Shown here in pieces: positions 45,983-54,560 of a stretch of 64,000 nucleotides of DNA. The stretch spans positions 2,170,001-2,234,000 of the forward strand of contig NZ_CP039247.1 of NCBI RefSeq assembly GCF_004795735.1. Reading direction: 5' to 3'. The position numbers were made by a program, and so were the translations under genes. This DNA is from Corynebacterium endometrii. Lineage in GTDB: Bacteria > Actinomycetota > Actinomycetes > Mycobacteriales > Mycobacteriaceae. The notes under the pieces were generated by a model. That model was given only the letters and a program-made list of their open reading frames with translations. It was not told the origin of the DNA and ran no database searches. Position 1 is the first letter of the stretch; every line of letters begins with the position of its first letter.

Positions 45983-46693
45983 CTAGTTGTTGTTGGTCAG
46001 CACCACGGTCAGGCCGCGGTCGCGGGTGGCTTCCTCCGGCAGTGAGTCGATGTTCTCACGGGCGATACCGCCGATCTTGTCCGCAATGGAACGCGCCTCA
46101 CGCTCGGCGGCGGCGTCCCCGGCCGGGAAGAAGACGGTGGTGTCAGGGAGGATTTCGTCGGCGAAGTTGCCCACCTCGCCCAGCTCGTAGCCCTCGGTTT
46201 CCAGGCGTTCCGAAATGTCCGCCGCGAGCCCCTGGACCATAGAGTTATTGAGCACGCTCACGCGCTTCGGGGCCTCCTCGGCGCCGGCCGGCGCACCCGG
46301 CGCCGGTGCCGGGGCCGGGGCGGGTGCCGGAGCTGGCGCGGGCGCCGGCTCGGGGGACCCGGCGGGGGCTGAACCCTCCGCGGGGGCTGAACCCTCCGCG
46401 GGCGCTGATCCCTCCGCGGGTTTGGCCCCCTCGGCCGGGGCGGCGCTTGGTGCCGGGGCGGCGGCGGAAGGCTGCTGCGTGGCGGCGGTCTCCCCCGCTA
46501 GGGAGGCCTCGGGATCGTCCTTCGTGAAGGCGTAGAGCGCCCAGAGCGCCAGCATGACCGCTACGGCGATGAGCACCATGGCAAGGCCGCGCAGGGGCAG
46601 GCCGGCGGCGGGGGCGGCCTCATTCTGGGGGCTGTCCGGAGTCTGGTTTTCCTGATTCACATTAGTCACACGCGTAACTTTAGCCACCCGCAT
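45983..46693 (-). CDS. VirR-like membrane protein with LytR_C domain
   Basis: About 236 residues. A short cytoplasmic N-terminus is followed by one membrane helix (GLAMVLIAVAVMLALWALYAF), then a long low-complexity linker with PAEGSA repeats and an alternating Pro-Ala run, and a C-terminal LytR_C domain (VSVLNNSMVQGLAADISERL to the end). Gene order matches Rv0431 (VirR), which influences envelope architecture and vesicle release in M. tuberculosis. The start is uncertain: ATG 46693 overlaps the DUF3263 stop, while GTG 46669 would avoid the overlap. A similar envelope role here is inferred. Confidence 0.8.
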   Translation of the reverse strand: MRVAKVTRVTNVNQENQTPDSPQNEAAPAAGLPLRGLAMVLIAVAVMLALWALYAFTKDDPEASLAGETAATQQPSAAAPAPSAAPAEGAKPAEGSAPAEGSAPAEGSAPAGSPEPAPAPAPAPAPAPAPAPGAPAGAEEAPKRVSVLNNSMVQGLAADISERLETEGYELGEVGNFADEILPDTTVFFPAGDAAAEREARSIADKIGGIARENIDSLPEEATRDRGLTVVLTNNN

Positions 46694-46949
46694 TGCCGTT
46701 TTCGCGCGCGGCGCGCCGAACGCCCTCACGTTGTTCCCGCACCCGCCGCAGGCGCCCTACCAGCACGGGAAACTCCGCCAACGCGGCCGGCTCCTCCAGC
46801 AGCTGGTTGAGCCGCTGATGGTAACGCACCGGGGAAAAGTCGAACCGCGCCCGGATGGCCTCCTCCTTGCGGCCCACTTGACGGGGCGCGCTGGATTCAA
46901 ATTCCAAGATGGCGCGGTCAAGTTCGTTTAAGACATGGGAGCTGGACAT
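46680..46949 (-). CDS. DUF3263 protein (Rv0430-like)
   Basis: 89 residues, basic, with an N-terminal helix-turn-helix-like region (LDRAILEFESSAPRQVGRKEEAIRARFDFSPVRYHQRLNQLL, seen in pieces). DUF3263 proteins are small actinobacterial proteins of unknown function, possibly DNA-binding. ATG 46949 lies only 16 bases from the divergent def start, leaving almost no room for two ordinary promoters. Confidence 0.85.
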   Translation of the reverse strand: MSSSHVLNELDRAILEFESSAPRQVGRKEEAIRARFDFSPVRYHQRLNQLLEEPAALAEFPVLVGRLRRVREQREGVRRAARENGNAGG

Positions 46950-46965
46950 GCCTAAACTGTAGGGC

Positions 46966-47580
46966 ATGACTATTCTTCCCATCGTTATCCACGGCGATCC
47001 GGTGCTGCACAATCCCACCGAGCCCGTGACAGAGGATATCTCCAACCCCGAGCTCCAGCAGCTCATCGCGGACATGTATGAAACCATGGAGGCCGCACAC
47101 GGCGTGGGCCTCGCCGCGAACCAGGTGGGCGTGGGCAAGCGCCTATTCGTCTACCACTGCCCGGACGTGGACGGCCCTAACGGCACCGCGAAGGAAGACG
47201 GCGGCATGCGGCGCGGCTGCGTCATCAACCCGGTGCTGGAGACCTCCGAGATCCCGGAGACCATGCCGGCCGATGACGGCACCGACGATGAGGGCTGCCT
47301 GTCCGTCCCCGGCGAGGGCTTCCCCACCGGCCGCGCGGACTGGGCGCGGGTGACGGGCAAGGATGAAAACGGCCAGGACGTCACCGTCGAGGGTTATGGT
47401 TTCTTCGCCCGCTGCCTGCAGCATGAGGTGGGCCACCTGGACGGCTACGTGTACACGGACACGCTCATCGGCCGCTACAAGCGCCAGGCCAAGAAGGCCA
47501 TTAAGGCCAACGGCTGGAACGTCGCAGGCCTGACCTGGATGCCAGGTGAGGACAAGGACCCGTTTGGGCATGATGATTAA
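46966..47580 (+). CDS. def: Peptide deformylase
   Basis: 204 residues; removes the formyl group from nascent N-terminal methionine. All three family motifs are present: [18 protein letters not shown] (metal Cys) and QHEVGHLDG (metal His residues and catalytic Glu). A longer loop ([20 protein letters not shown] region) and C-terminal extension are typical of actinobacterial forms. The 5' leader is very short. It is followed with no gap by the GNAT gene. Confidence 0.95.
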   Translation: MTILPIVIHGDPVLHNPTEPVTEDISNPELQQLIADMYETMEAAHGVGLAANQVGVGKRLFVYHCPDVDGPNGTAKEDGGMRRGCVINPVLETSEIPETMPADDGTDDEGCLSVPGEGFPTGRADWARVTGKDENGQDVTVEGYGFFARCLQHEVGHLDGYVYTDTLIGRYKRQAKKAIKANGWNVAGLTWMPGEDKDPFGHDD

Positions 47581-48633
47581 ATGAGTTACATCTTCCGGTC
47601 TGATTCCGTCCAGCCAGGTGAGCGGGTGGTGGCGCGCCGCAAATACTTGTCCGACGCCGCCCCAGGCGCCCAGCCCACCACCGTCTTCAGCGATGTCATT
47701 GGCCACGTGCTCAGCGTGGACCCGCTGGTCATCCGCCCGCAACAGGTGGGCGGCTATCCGTCCACCCTGGACGCCGTGACCATTTCCGAAGATGAACTCT
47801 ACGTGGTCAAAAAGCTTTCGCCACGCACCGTGCGCAACTCTGACATCCGCAACGTGGAGCTGGCCTATTCCAAGGCCTTCCCGGGAATCGAGCACAGCTG
47901 GTGCGGGCAGTGGCTGCTGCGCGCCGGCGACGGCGTGACGGAGCGCTCCAACTCCGCGGCGCCCCTGGGCCCATCCGCACCGTTCGAGGCGCTGCCCGTG
48001 GAGGAGATTCGCGAGTTCTACGCGCGCCACGGATTGCCGCCGCGCGTAATGATTCCGGAACGCATCGGCAAGCCCGCCGAGGCGCTCGCCGGGCGCGAGG
48101 GCTGGGAGCTGGGCCCGGAGATCATCGTGATGACCCGCGCCCTCGGCGAGGAGGGCGATGCGCCCGTGGAGGTTGAATTGCCGGAATCCGCCGCGGCCTA
48201 TGACTTTGAGGTCGCGGACCAGCCGGACCGGGACTGGCTGAAGATGTACCACTTCCGCGGCCAGCCCCTGCCGGAGCACGCGCTGAACCTTTTGCGCGAA
48301 AACATCGAGGGCACCATGGGATTCGGGCGGCTGCGCGTCGCCCGCGGAGCGGATGCCGGACGCACGGTGGCCATCACCCGCGGCACCGTGACCGAGGCCG
48401 GCCGCCACACCTATCTGGGTTATTCCGCCGTCGAGGTTGCCGAGGACCACCGCCGCCGCGGCCTGGGCACGCTCTTAGGAGCCAGGATGCTGCAGTGGGG
48501 CCGGGAAAAGGGCGCCGACCAGGCGTATCTGCAAGTCATCGCCAGCAACCAGGCCGGCATTAGCCTGTATGAGAAGCTGGGTTTTCTTGAGCACCACCGC
48601 CACCGCTACGCGACGCTGCCGCCGGTGGGTTAA
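47581..48633 (+). CDS. N-acetylglutamate synthase, CG3035 type (GNAT)
   Basis: 350 residues. The C-terminal third is a GNAT acetyltransferase with motif A VEVAEDHRRRGLGTLLGARML and motif B ASNQAGISLYEKLGF. The N-terminal part (MSYIFRSDSVQPGERVVARRK region) is a beta-barrel-like domain found in this family only. From gene order (def - this - xthA) and length it matches C. glutamicum cg3035, reported as a non-classical N-acetylglutamate synthase for arginine synthesis, and M. tuberculosis Rv0428c. The ATG directly follows the def stop. Confidence 0.82.
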   Translation: MSYIFRSDSVQPGERVVARRKYLSDAAPGAQPTTVFSDVIGHVLSVDPLVIRPQQVGGYPSTLDAVTISEDELYVVKKLSPRTVRNSDIRNVELAYSKAFPGIEHSWCGQWLLRAGDGVTERSNSAAPLGPSAPFEALPVEEIREFYARHGLPPRVMIPERIGKPAEALAGREGWELGPEIIVMTRALGEEGDAPVEVELPESAAAYDFEVADQPDRDWLKMYHFRGQPLPEHALNLLRENIEGTMGFGRLRVARGADAGRTVAITRGTVTEAGRHTYLGYSAVEVAEDHRRRGLGTLLGARMLQWGREKGADQAYLQVIASNQAGISLYEKLGFLEHHRHRYATLPPVG

Positions 48634-48674
48634 CGGCCCCTGCCCACGCCCGCTTCTGCGGTACCCTAGTGGGC

Positions 48675-49484
48675 ATGCGCATCGCCACCTGGAACATCAA
48701 TTCTGTACGCACCCGCGCCCAGCGCGCGGTAGACCTTCTGGTCCGCCACGACATTGACGTGTTAACGCTGCAGGAAACCAAGGTGGCCGATGATAAATTC
48801 CCCCGCGGCATCTTCGAAGAGGCCGGCTACCACGTGGCCTGCCACGGGCTGAACCAGTGGAACGGCGTGGCCATTGTCTCCCGCACCGAACCGGAGGACA
48901 TCCGCACCTCGTTCCCCGGCCAGCCGGGCTTTGCCAAGGCGGCGGACAAGCCCCAGGACCTGGAGGCGCGCGCCCTGGGCGCGCGCATCGCGGGTATCGA
49001 CGTCTGGTCCCTCTACGTGCCCAACGGGCGCGAGCTCACGGACCGCCACTACACCTACAAGCTGCAGTTCCTCTACGCCCTGGCCGCCTACGCTGAGAGC
49101 AATGCCAAGTCCAAGCTGCTGCTCACCGGAGATTTCAACATTGCGCCGGAGGACCGCGACGTGTGGGACATGGACGTCTTCCGCGGAAAGACCCACGTCT
49201 CCGAGCCGGAGCGCGCCGCCTTCCAACGCCTCCAGGAGGCCGGGCTGGAGGAGGTCACCCGCCGCTTTACCGAAGAGGCCCGCTACACCTACTTCGATTA
49301 CAAAGGCTTCCGCTTCCAGAAGGGTGAAGGCATGCGCATCGACTTCCAACTCGCCAGCGCGCCCTTGGCGTCCACCGTCACCGGCGCCCAGGTGGACCTA
49401 GCCGAGCGCGCCGGGGAAAAGACCTCCGACCACGTCCCGCTGATCGCGGACTTCGCCGTCGCCGACTTCGATTCCGTCCGCTAA
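48675..49484 (+). CDS. xthA: Exodeoxyribonuclease III / AP endonuclease
   Basis: 269 residues of the endonuclease-exonuclease-phosphatase fold, repairing abasic sites. Motifs: ATWNINSVRTR, LTLQETKV (metal Glu), SLYVPNGRE, LTGDFNIAPEDRDV and the C-terminal SDHVPLIADF with catalytic His. ATG 48675 is preferred; GTG 48669 in frame is possible. A TACCCT box lies just upstream, so the transcript may be leaderless. Confidence 0.95.
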   Translation: MRIATWNINSVRTRAQRAVDLLVRHDIDVLTLQETKVADDKFPRGIFEEAGYHVACHGLNQWNGVAIVSRTEPEDIRTSFPGQPGFAKAADKPQDLEARALGARIAGIDVWSLYVPNGRELTDRHYTYKLQFLYALAAYAESNAKSKLLLTGDFNIAPEDRDVWDMDVFRGKTHVSEPERAAFQRLQEAGLEEVTRRFTEEARYTYFDYKGFRFQKGEGMRIDFQLASAPLASTVTGAQVDLAERAGEKTSDHVPLIADFAVADFDSVR

Positions 49485-49497
49485 CGCCGGTGCCCCA

Positions 49498-50964
49498 ATG
49501 ATTGACATCAACCTAGACTTTAGCTTCTGGCAGCTAGCGCTGCTGATCGTGGACTACGCCATCAAGATCGTAGCCATTGGTTTCGTCCCCGAAAACCGCC
49601 GCCCGTCTTCCTCCACCGCGTGGCTGCTAGCCATCTTGCTGCTGCCTTTCGTTGGCCTGCCGCTGTTTTTGCTGATGGGGTCCAACTGGATCAACGGTCG
49701 CCGGCACGAGGTGCAAAAGCGCGCCCTAGAGCGCGTGTCCAGCGTGCAGGACAACACCCCGGCCCACTCGAGCGCCAGCCTGCACCCGGAGATAGAGTCC
49801 ATCATCAAGCTCAACCGGAGGCTGACCGGTTTTCCCTCGGCCGTCGGACACAACATGGGCCTGCACGCCAACTACAACCAGGCCATCGATGAGATGGTCC
49901 GCGCCATCGACGAGGCCGAATCCTACGTCTACGTGGAGATTTACATCGTCTCGTGGGATGAAGCCACCGGCGAGTTCTTCAATGCTCTCCGCCGCGCCGT
50001 GGAGCGCGGGGTCAAGGTCAAGCTGCTCTTTGACCAGATCGGCTCCTGGAAGTACCCGGGTTATTGGACGCTGGGCCGCCGCCTCGACAAGCTGGGGGTG
50101 GAATGGCGCCTCATGCTGCCGCTGCAAATCCACAAGGGCCGCTTCCGCCGCCCGGACCTGCGCAACCACCGCAAGCTCGTGGTCATCGACGGCAACCGCG
50201 GATTCATCGGCTCCCAAAACCTGATCAAGCGCCAGTACAAGACGCGCGACCGCAAGTGGATCGACTACATGGTTGAGCTCACCGGCCCCATCGTGACCTC
50301 CATTGAGACCATCTTCGCGGTGGACTGGTACCTCGAGTCCGAGGAGGCCCTAGAGATCACACCGCTGCCCGAGGACCGCGGCGACGCCCCGGATGCCAAC
50401 ATCTTGCAATTGGTCCCCTCCGGCCCCGGCTTTACGGCCGAGCCAAACCTGCGCCTGTTTAATTCCCTGGTCCACCACGCAAAAGAACGCCTGGTGCTGG
50501 TTTCTCCGTACTTCGTGCCGGATGAATCCCTGCTGGAGGCCGTTACCTCCGCCTGCTACCGCGGCGTGCGCGTGGAGCTGTACGTCTCCGAGGAAGCGGA
50601 CCAGTTTATGGTTAACCACGCCCAGTCCTCCTACTACCAGGTGCTGCTGGAGGCTGGCGTGACCATTTATCAGTTCCCCAAGCCCTACGTCTTGCACTCG
50701 AAGTTCATGCTCGCGGACCCCGGCATCGATGGCCGGGATCCCATCGCCGCGTTTGGTTCATCCAACATGGACATGCGCAGCTTCGGCCTCAACTATGAGT
50801 CCACCATGATGGCGGTCCGCGGTGACATCATTGGCCAGCTCAACGAGCTGGCGCACAATTACCGCGCCGTGTGCCACAAGCTCACCCTGGAGGAATGGAA
50901 CGAGCGCGGCTGGGGCCGCCGCTACGTGGACAACGTGATGCGCCTGACCTCGGCGCTGCAATAG
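49498..50964 (+). CDS. cls: Cardiolipin synthase (phospholipase D type)
   Basis: 488 residues. Two N-terminal helices (about 8-27 and 40-60) anchor it in the membrane. Two HKD-type motifs follow: NHRKLVVIDGNRGFIGSQN (note HRK, with the usual HxK spacing) and LHSKFMLADP...FGSSNMDMRS. It joins two phosphatidylglycerols, or uses a related donor, to make cardiolipin. It starts 13 bases after xthA. Confidence 0.93.
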   Translation: MIDINLDFSFWQLALLIVDYAIKIVAIGFVPENRRPSSSTAWLLAILLLPFVGLPLFLLMGSNWINGRRHEVQKRALERVSSVQDNTPAHSSASLHPEIESIIKLNRRLTGFPSAVGHNMGLHANYNQAIDEMVRAIDEAESYVYVEIYIVSWDEATGEFFNALRRAVERGVKVKLLFDQIGSWKYPGYWTLGRRLDKLGVEWRLMLPLQIHKGRFRRPDLRNHRKLVVIDGNRGFIGSQNLIKRQYKTRDRKWIDYMVELTGPIVTSIETIFAVDWYLESEEALEITPLPEDRGDAPDANILQLVPSGPGFTAEPNLRLFNSLVHHAKERLVLVSPYFVPDESLLEAVTSACYRGVRVELYVSEEADQFMVNHAQSSYYQVLLEAGVTIYQFPKPYVLHSKFMLADPGIDGRDPIAAFGSSNMDMRSFGLNYESTMMAVRGDIIGQLNELAHNYRAVCHKLTLEEWNERGWGRRYVDNVMRLTSALQ

Positions 50965-50986
50965 CGCGCGGAATCCACCCGCGCTA
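50962..50986. terminator. Shared hairpin formed by two convergent stop codons
   Basis: TAGCGCG (50962-50968) pairs with CGCGCTA (50980-50986). The first arm contains the cls TAG, the second the stop of the leftward exporter gene. It is a compact bidirectional terminator candidate, without T-runs. Confidence 0.55.
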
Positions 50987-52162
50987 GGCGGGGTGCCGCG
51001 CGGTGGAATAGAGCATCCCGGCAAGCGCCACCGCGGAGCACACAACCATGCCGGTGACCATGCCCACAGCGGGGTTGGCGGCCAGGCCCACCAGCGGGGA
51101 CATGACCGCGCCCATAAGCGCCTGCGCAAACCCCATCTCGGCGGAGACGGAGCCGGAGCGCTCGCGCATGAGGCTGGTGGCCAGCGCCGTGGAGTTTGCC
51201 ATGATGACCGCGGTGGGCGCGGCCACTAAGAACATGCCCACGAGCTTGAGGGCATCGGGCAGGTCCAGCATGACTATCGCGAACAGCAGCCACGAGGATA
51301 CGAAGGAAGACCCCACCGCGATCCGGAGCATGGTCTTCGAGCCCAACCGCCCCACCAACCGCGCGTTGAGCAGCGAGGAGGAGAAGATGCCTAAGGAAAT
51401 GAGCGCGAAAATCAGCGAGTAACCGGACGCGCTAAAGCCCATCTGCTCCTGGATGATGAACGGGCTGGATGCAACGTAGCAAAACATCGTGCCAAAACTC
51501 ATGGCCATCGCCAGCAGGTAGCCCCAGATCAGCGGGCTTTTAAGCACCGCGACGTAGTTACCGGCCACCGCACCGGCGAAGGCGCGCACGCTGGCCACTT
51601 CCTTCACGCTGCCGGTTTCCGGCACAACCGCCCAGGCGATGAGCAGCTGAATGACGTGGAGGCCCGCCAGCGCCCAGTGGATTCCGCGCCAGCCCACGGG
51701 CTCGGCCAGCAGCCCGCCGATGACGGGCGCCACGGCCGGCGCCAGACCGTTGATGGCCATCAGCAGGGAAAATGCCTTGGCCGCGGAGTCGCCGCGGACC
51801 AGGTCCGGGATAATCGCGCGCGCCAGCACCACGCACGCGCCGCCGCCGAAGCCCTGGATGACGCGCGCGATGATGAGCACCCATACGCCCGGCGCCAGGG
51901 CCGCGATGACCGCCGCGAGCGCGGCCAGGACGGCACCGGCGAGCAGGAGCTTGCGCCTGCCCACCACGTCTGAGATGGGCCCAATTATCAACTGGCCCAA
52001 GCCCATGCCCGCGAAGAAGCCGGACAGGGTGAGCTGGGCGATGGACGTAGTGACGCCAAACTCCGCCGCGATGGCGGGGAGGACGGGCAGGTGCATGTCA
52101 GTTGCAAAAGGCGCTGTCGCTGTAAGAAGCGCCAACGCCATGAGCAGTGGAGTAGGAATCAT
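50984..52162 (-). CDS. Bcr/CflA-type MFS drug exporter
   Basis: 392 residues with 12 predicted helices. The signature ATDMHLPVLPAIAAEFG after TM1 and GPISDVVGRRKLLLAG (motif A) mark the Bcr/CflA subfamily of proton-coupled multidrug exporters. A TATAGA box (52173-52178, leftward strand) ends 10 bases before ATG 52162, so the mRNA is probably nearly leaderless. It stands alone; no adjacent regulator. Confidence 0.9.
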   Translation of the reverse strand: MIPTPLLMALALLTATAPFATDMHLPVLPAIAAEFGVTTSIAQLTLSGFFAGMGLGQLIIGPISDVVGRRKLLLAGAVLAALAAVIAALAPGVWVLIIARVIQGFGGGACVVLARAIIPDLVRGDSAAKAFSLLMAINGLAPAVAPVIGGLLAEPVGWRGIHWALAGLHVIQLLIAWAVVPETGSVKEVASVRAFAGAVAGNYVAVLKSPLIWGYLLAMAMSFGTMFCYVASSPFIIQEQMGFSASGYSLIFALISLGIFSSSLLNARLVGRLGSKTMLRIAVGSSFVSSWLLFAIVMLDLPDALKLVGMFLVAAPTAVIMANSTALATSLMRERSGSVSAEMGFAQALMGAVMSPLVGLAANPAVGMVTGMVVCSAVALAGMLYSTARHPA

Positions 52163-52214
52163 AAGGAAAAAGTCTATACCCGCGCTCTACCAGCACGCGG
52201 AATCGCCAGTAGGG

Positions 52215-52979
52215 CTACACGTCCCGCTTCTGGAGGAGCAGCACGCCGGAAATCCACAGCACCGCTGACCACACGATGAATACCACCAGGTATCCGGTTG
52301 CCGAATCAAAAGGCGCGTCCGGCGGCGGCGCCATGTCGCTGGTCCAACGCTGGAAGGCGGTAAATGGCATGAAATTGACTATCTTTTCGCCAACCTTGGG
52401 CAGCAGCAGGATGAGACTATCGAGGCCCAAGTAAAGGATCAGGCTGATGGCCACGGTGCCCGCGGTCTGGCGCAACAGCAGGCCCAGGCCTTGGCCGAAG
52501 AGCACCAGGAGCACGGCGGCGAGCGGGGAGACCCAGAGGCTGTGGCGGCCCGCATCGGAGCCGAAGGGGTCGTAGCCCGCGGTGACTTCCTCGTTGCCGA
52601 AGAGCCCGCCAATGGCGTACGCGCCGGCCACGCCAACCAACACCAGCACGGCGGCGATAACCGCGTACAGCACGTATTTGGCCACCGGCACCTGCCAGCG
52701 GCGCGGATTGGCCATGTAGACGGTGGACTGCAGGCCGTAGCGGTACTCCGTGGTCACCACCATGATTGCCTGGATGAGCAGCACGGGCAGCGCGAGCGGG
52801 TACAGGGCTTGCACGGTCGCCTGCGGCGTAATCGGCCCCGCGGCCTCGATGCCCATGCTGTTGGCCAGTGAGGTGTTGAGCAAGGCCCAGCCCAGCAGGA
52901 AGAAGAAGAACACGCCGGTGGTCCACCAGAAAGACTTGGTGGTTCGCAGCTTGGTCCATTCGGCCTTCAAGGTTTTCAT
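52215..52979 (-). CDS. ABC transporter permease (ABC-2 like)
   Basis: 254 residues, about six helices (for example WTTGVFFFFLLGWALL, VAKYVLYAVIAAVLVLVGVAGAYAIGG in part, and YLVVFIVWSAVLWISGVLLL). The N-terminus MKTLKAEWTKLRTTKSFWW is characteristic of actinobacterial permeases paired with an ATP-binding protein. It begins exactly after the ATPase stop. Substrate unknown; drug or peptide export is the common role. Confidence 0.88.
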   Translation of the reverse strand: MKTLKAEWTKLRTTKSFWWTTGVFFFFLLGWALLNTSLANSMGIEAAGPITPQATVQALYPLALPVLLIQAIMVVTTEYRYGLQSTVYMANPRRWQVPVAKYVLYAVIAAVLVLVGVAGAYAIGGLFGNEEVTAGYDPFGSDAGRHSLWVSPLAAVLLVLFGQGLGLLLRQTAGTVAISLILYLGLDSLILLLPKVGEKIVNFMPFTAFQRWTSDMAPPPDAPFDSATGYLVVFIVWSAVLWISGVLLLQKRDV

Positions 52980-53924
52980 CTACTTGCCCTCCCCCTGCTC
53001 GGCCGGCTCGGAGCCGCCGCGGTACTGAACGGATTCGGCGGTCAGTTCCATGAACGCGTCCTCTAGCGAGGCCTGCTTTTCTGAAAGCTCCGTCAGCGGC
53101 ACGCCCACGGAGTAAGCCAGGTTTCCAATGAAATCGGTGGTCTTATCGGCGACGGTGAAAATATCGCGGCCCTCGGAGTCCTTGCCCTTGGTGTAGGCGA
53201 TGGATTCCTCATCCAGGGCGTTGCCCAGCGCATCGAGGTACTCGGAGCGCACCACCACCGAGGCCATGGAGTTGTCCTTGACGAACTCGCGGGTCGGCTG
53301 GTCCGCGATGAGCTTTCCGCGGCCGATGACCACCAGGTGGTCCGCGGTCATCGCCATCTCGGACAAAAGGTGCGAGGAGACCAGGACGGAGCGCCCCTCG
53401 GCGGCCAGCGCGCGCACCAGGGAGCGCACCCAACGGATGCCCTCCGGATCCAGGCCGTTGACCGGCTCGTCGAGGATGAGCACCTCGGGATCGCCCAGCA
53501 GCGCGCTGGCCAGGCCCAGGCGCTGGCCCATGCCCAGGGAAAAACCGCCGGCCTTCTTGCCGGCGACTTCGCTAAGGCCCACCAGGTCAAGCACCTCATC
53601 GACGCGCTTGGCGGGGATGCCGTTGGAATGGGCTATCCACTTGAGGTGATTGGCCGCGCTGCGGTTGGGGTGCACGGCCTTGGCGTCTAGCAGCGCGCCG
53701 ACCTTGTGCAGCGGCTTATCTAGCTCCGCGTAGGCCTTGCCGTCAATGGTGGCGGTGCCGGCCGTGGGCCTATCCAGCCCCAGGATCATGCGCATGGTGG
53801 TGGACTTGCCCGCGCCGTTTGGACCAAGGAATCCGGTCACAATGCCGGGCTTCACGCTGAAGGTGAGGTCATCTACAGCACGGACTGACTTGTACTGTTT
53901 TGTCAGTCCCTGAACTTCAATCAT
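52980..53924 (-). CDS. ABC transporter ATP-binding protein
   Basis: 314 residues. Walker A GPNGAGKSTT, signature SLGMGQRLGLASALLG, Walker B VLILDEPVNGLDPEG, and the C-terminal accessory domain typical of drug/bacitracin-type exporters (about 220-314). It is the first gene of the two-gene exporter. There is only a weak GAGG before ATG 53924. Confidence 0.92.
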   Translation of the reverse strand: MIEVQGLTKQYKSVRAVDDLTFSVKPGIVTGFLGPNGAGKSTTMRMILGLDRPTAGTATIDGKAYAELDKPLHKVGALLDAKAVHPNRSAANHLKWIAHSNGIPAKRVDEVLDLVGLSEVAGKKAGGFSLGMGQRLGLASALLGDPEVLILDEPVNGLDPEGIRWVRSLVRALAAEGRSVLVSSHLLSEMAMTADHLVVIGRGKLIADQPTREFVKDNSMASVVVRSEYLDALGNALDEESIAYTKGKDSEGRDIFTVADKTTDFIGNLAYSVGVPLTELSEKQASLEDAFMELTAESVQYRGGSEPAEQGEGK

Positions 53925-53954
53925 GGCCTCTACACTGCCATAATTTACGCCGAA

Positions 53955-54470
53955 TTACCCGTGGAGGCTGCGCACCCGCTCGATAATCGCCGGCAGCGAC
54001 TCGCCGAAGGCGCCTAGGAGCTTGAGTTTATGCACGTCATCGAGCGGGACCCAGCGCAGCTCTTCGGACTCCTCGTTGGCGTGGGTGGCCAGGGCCTCGC
54101 CGCTGCGGGTGCGGGCGATGACGGTGGTGTACGTCCACCCGCCGGGCTCGACGGGCCCGCTGGTCACGCCGGACCAGAGGACCTCAATGTCGGTGGCGTT
54201 GAGCCCACACTCTTCCGACGCCTCCCTCACCGCCGCTTCCACCGCCGTTTCCCCCGTATCGCGGGCCCCGCCGGGAATCCCCCACGTTCCTCCCTGGTTG
54301 GTCCACCCGGCGCGCAGCTGCAGCAGCACGCTGAGCGCGCCGTCCACCCGGGCGAGGAGGAAGAGCCCGGCGGCTCCGTGGAGCCCCCACACGCGGCGCC
54401 CGCCGGGGCCCGCGGCCCAGCCGTCGCCGCTGCCGGGGATGCGGGCAGGCGGAGGGGAAGATGCATTCAT
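53955..54470 (-). CDS. Nudix hydrolase (MutT3 position)
   Basis: About 171 residues. The Nudix box is complete: GGARDTGETAVEAAVREASEECGL, matching GX5EX7REUXEEXGU, preceded by TWGIP. It hydrolyses a nucleoside diphosphate derivative. Gene order (this gene divergent from glnX) matches M. tuberculosis mutT3, a dGTP-pool cleaning enzyme, so that role is a fair inference. The start is uncertain between ATG 54470 and ATG 54479; a TAGGAT box overlapping the latter favours 54470 as a leaderless start. Confidence 0.85.
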   Translation of the reverse strand: MNASSPPPARIPGSGDGWAAGPGGRRVWGLHGAAGLFLLARVDGALSVLLQLRAGWTNQGGTWGIPGGARDTGETAVEAAVREASEECGLNATDIEVLWSGVTSGPVEPGGWTYTTVIARTRSGEALATHANEESEELRWVPLDDVHKLKLLGAFGESLPAIIERVRSLHG

Positions 54471-54560
54471 ACCCCTCATCCTAACCACATGGCTACACGC
54501 GCCGTCTAGACCCGGGCGAAGTGCTGGCGTGGCGGGGCGGGGTGCGGCTATCCTATGGGA

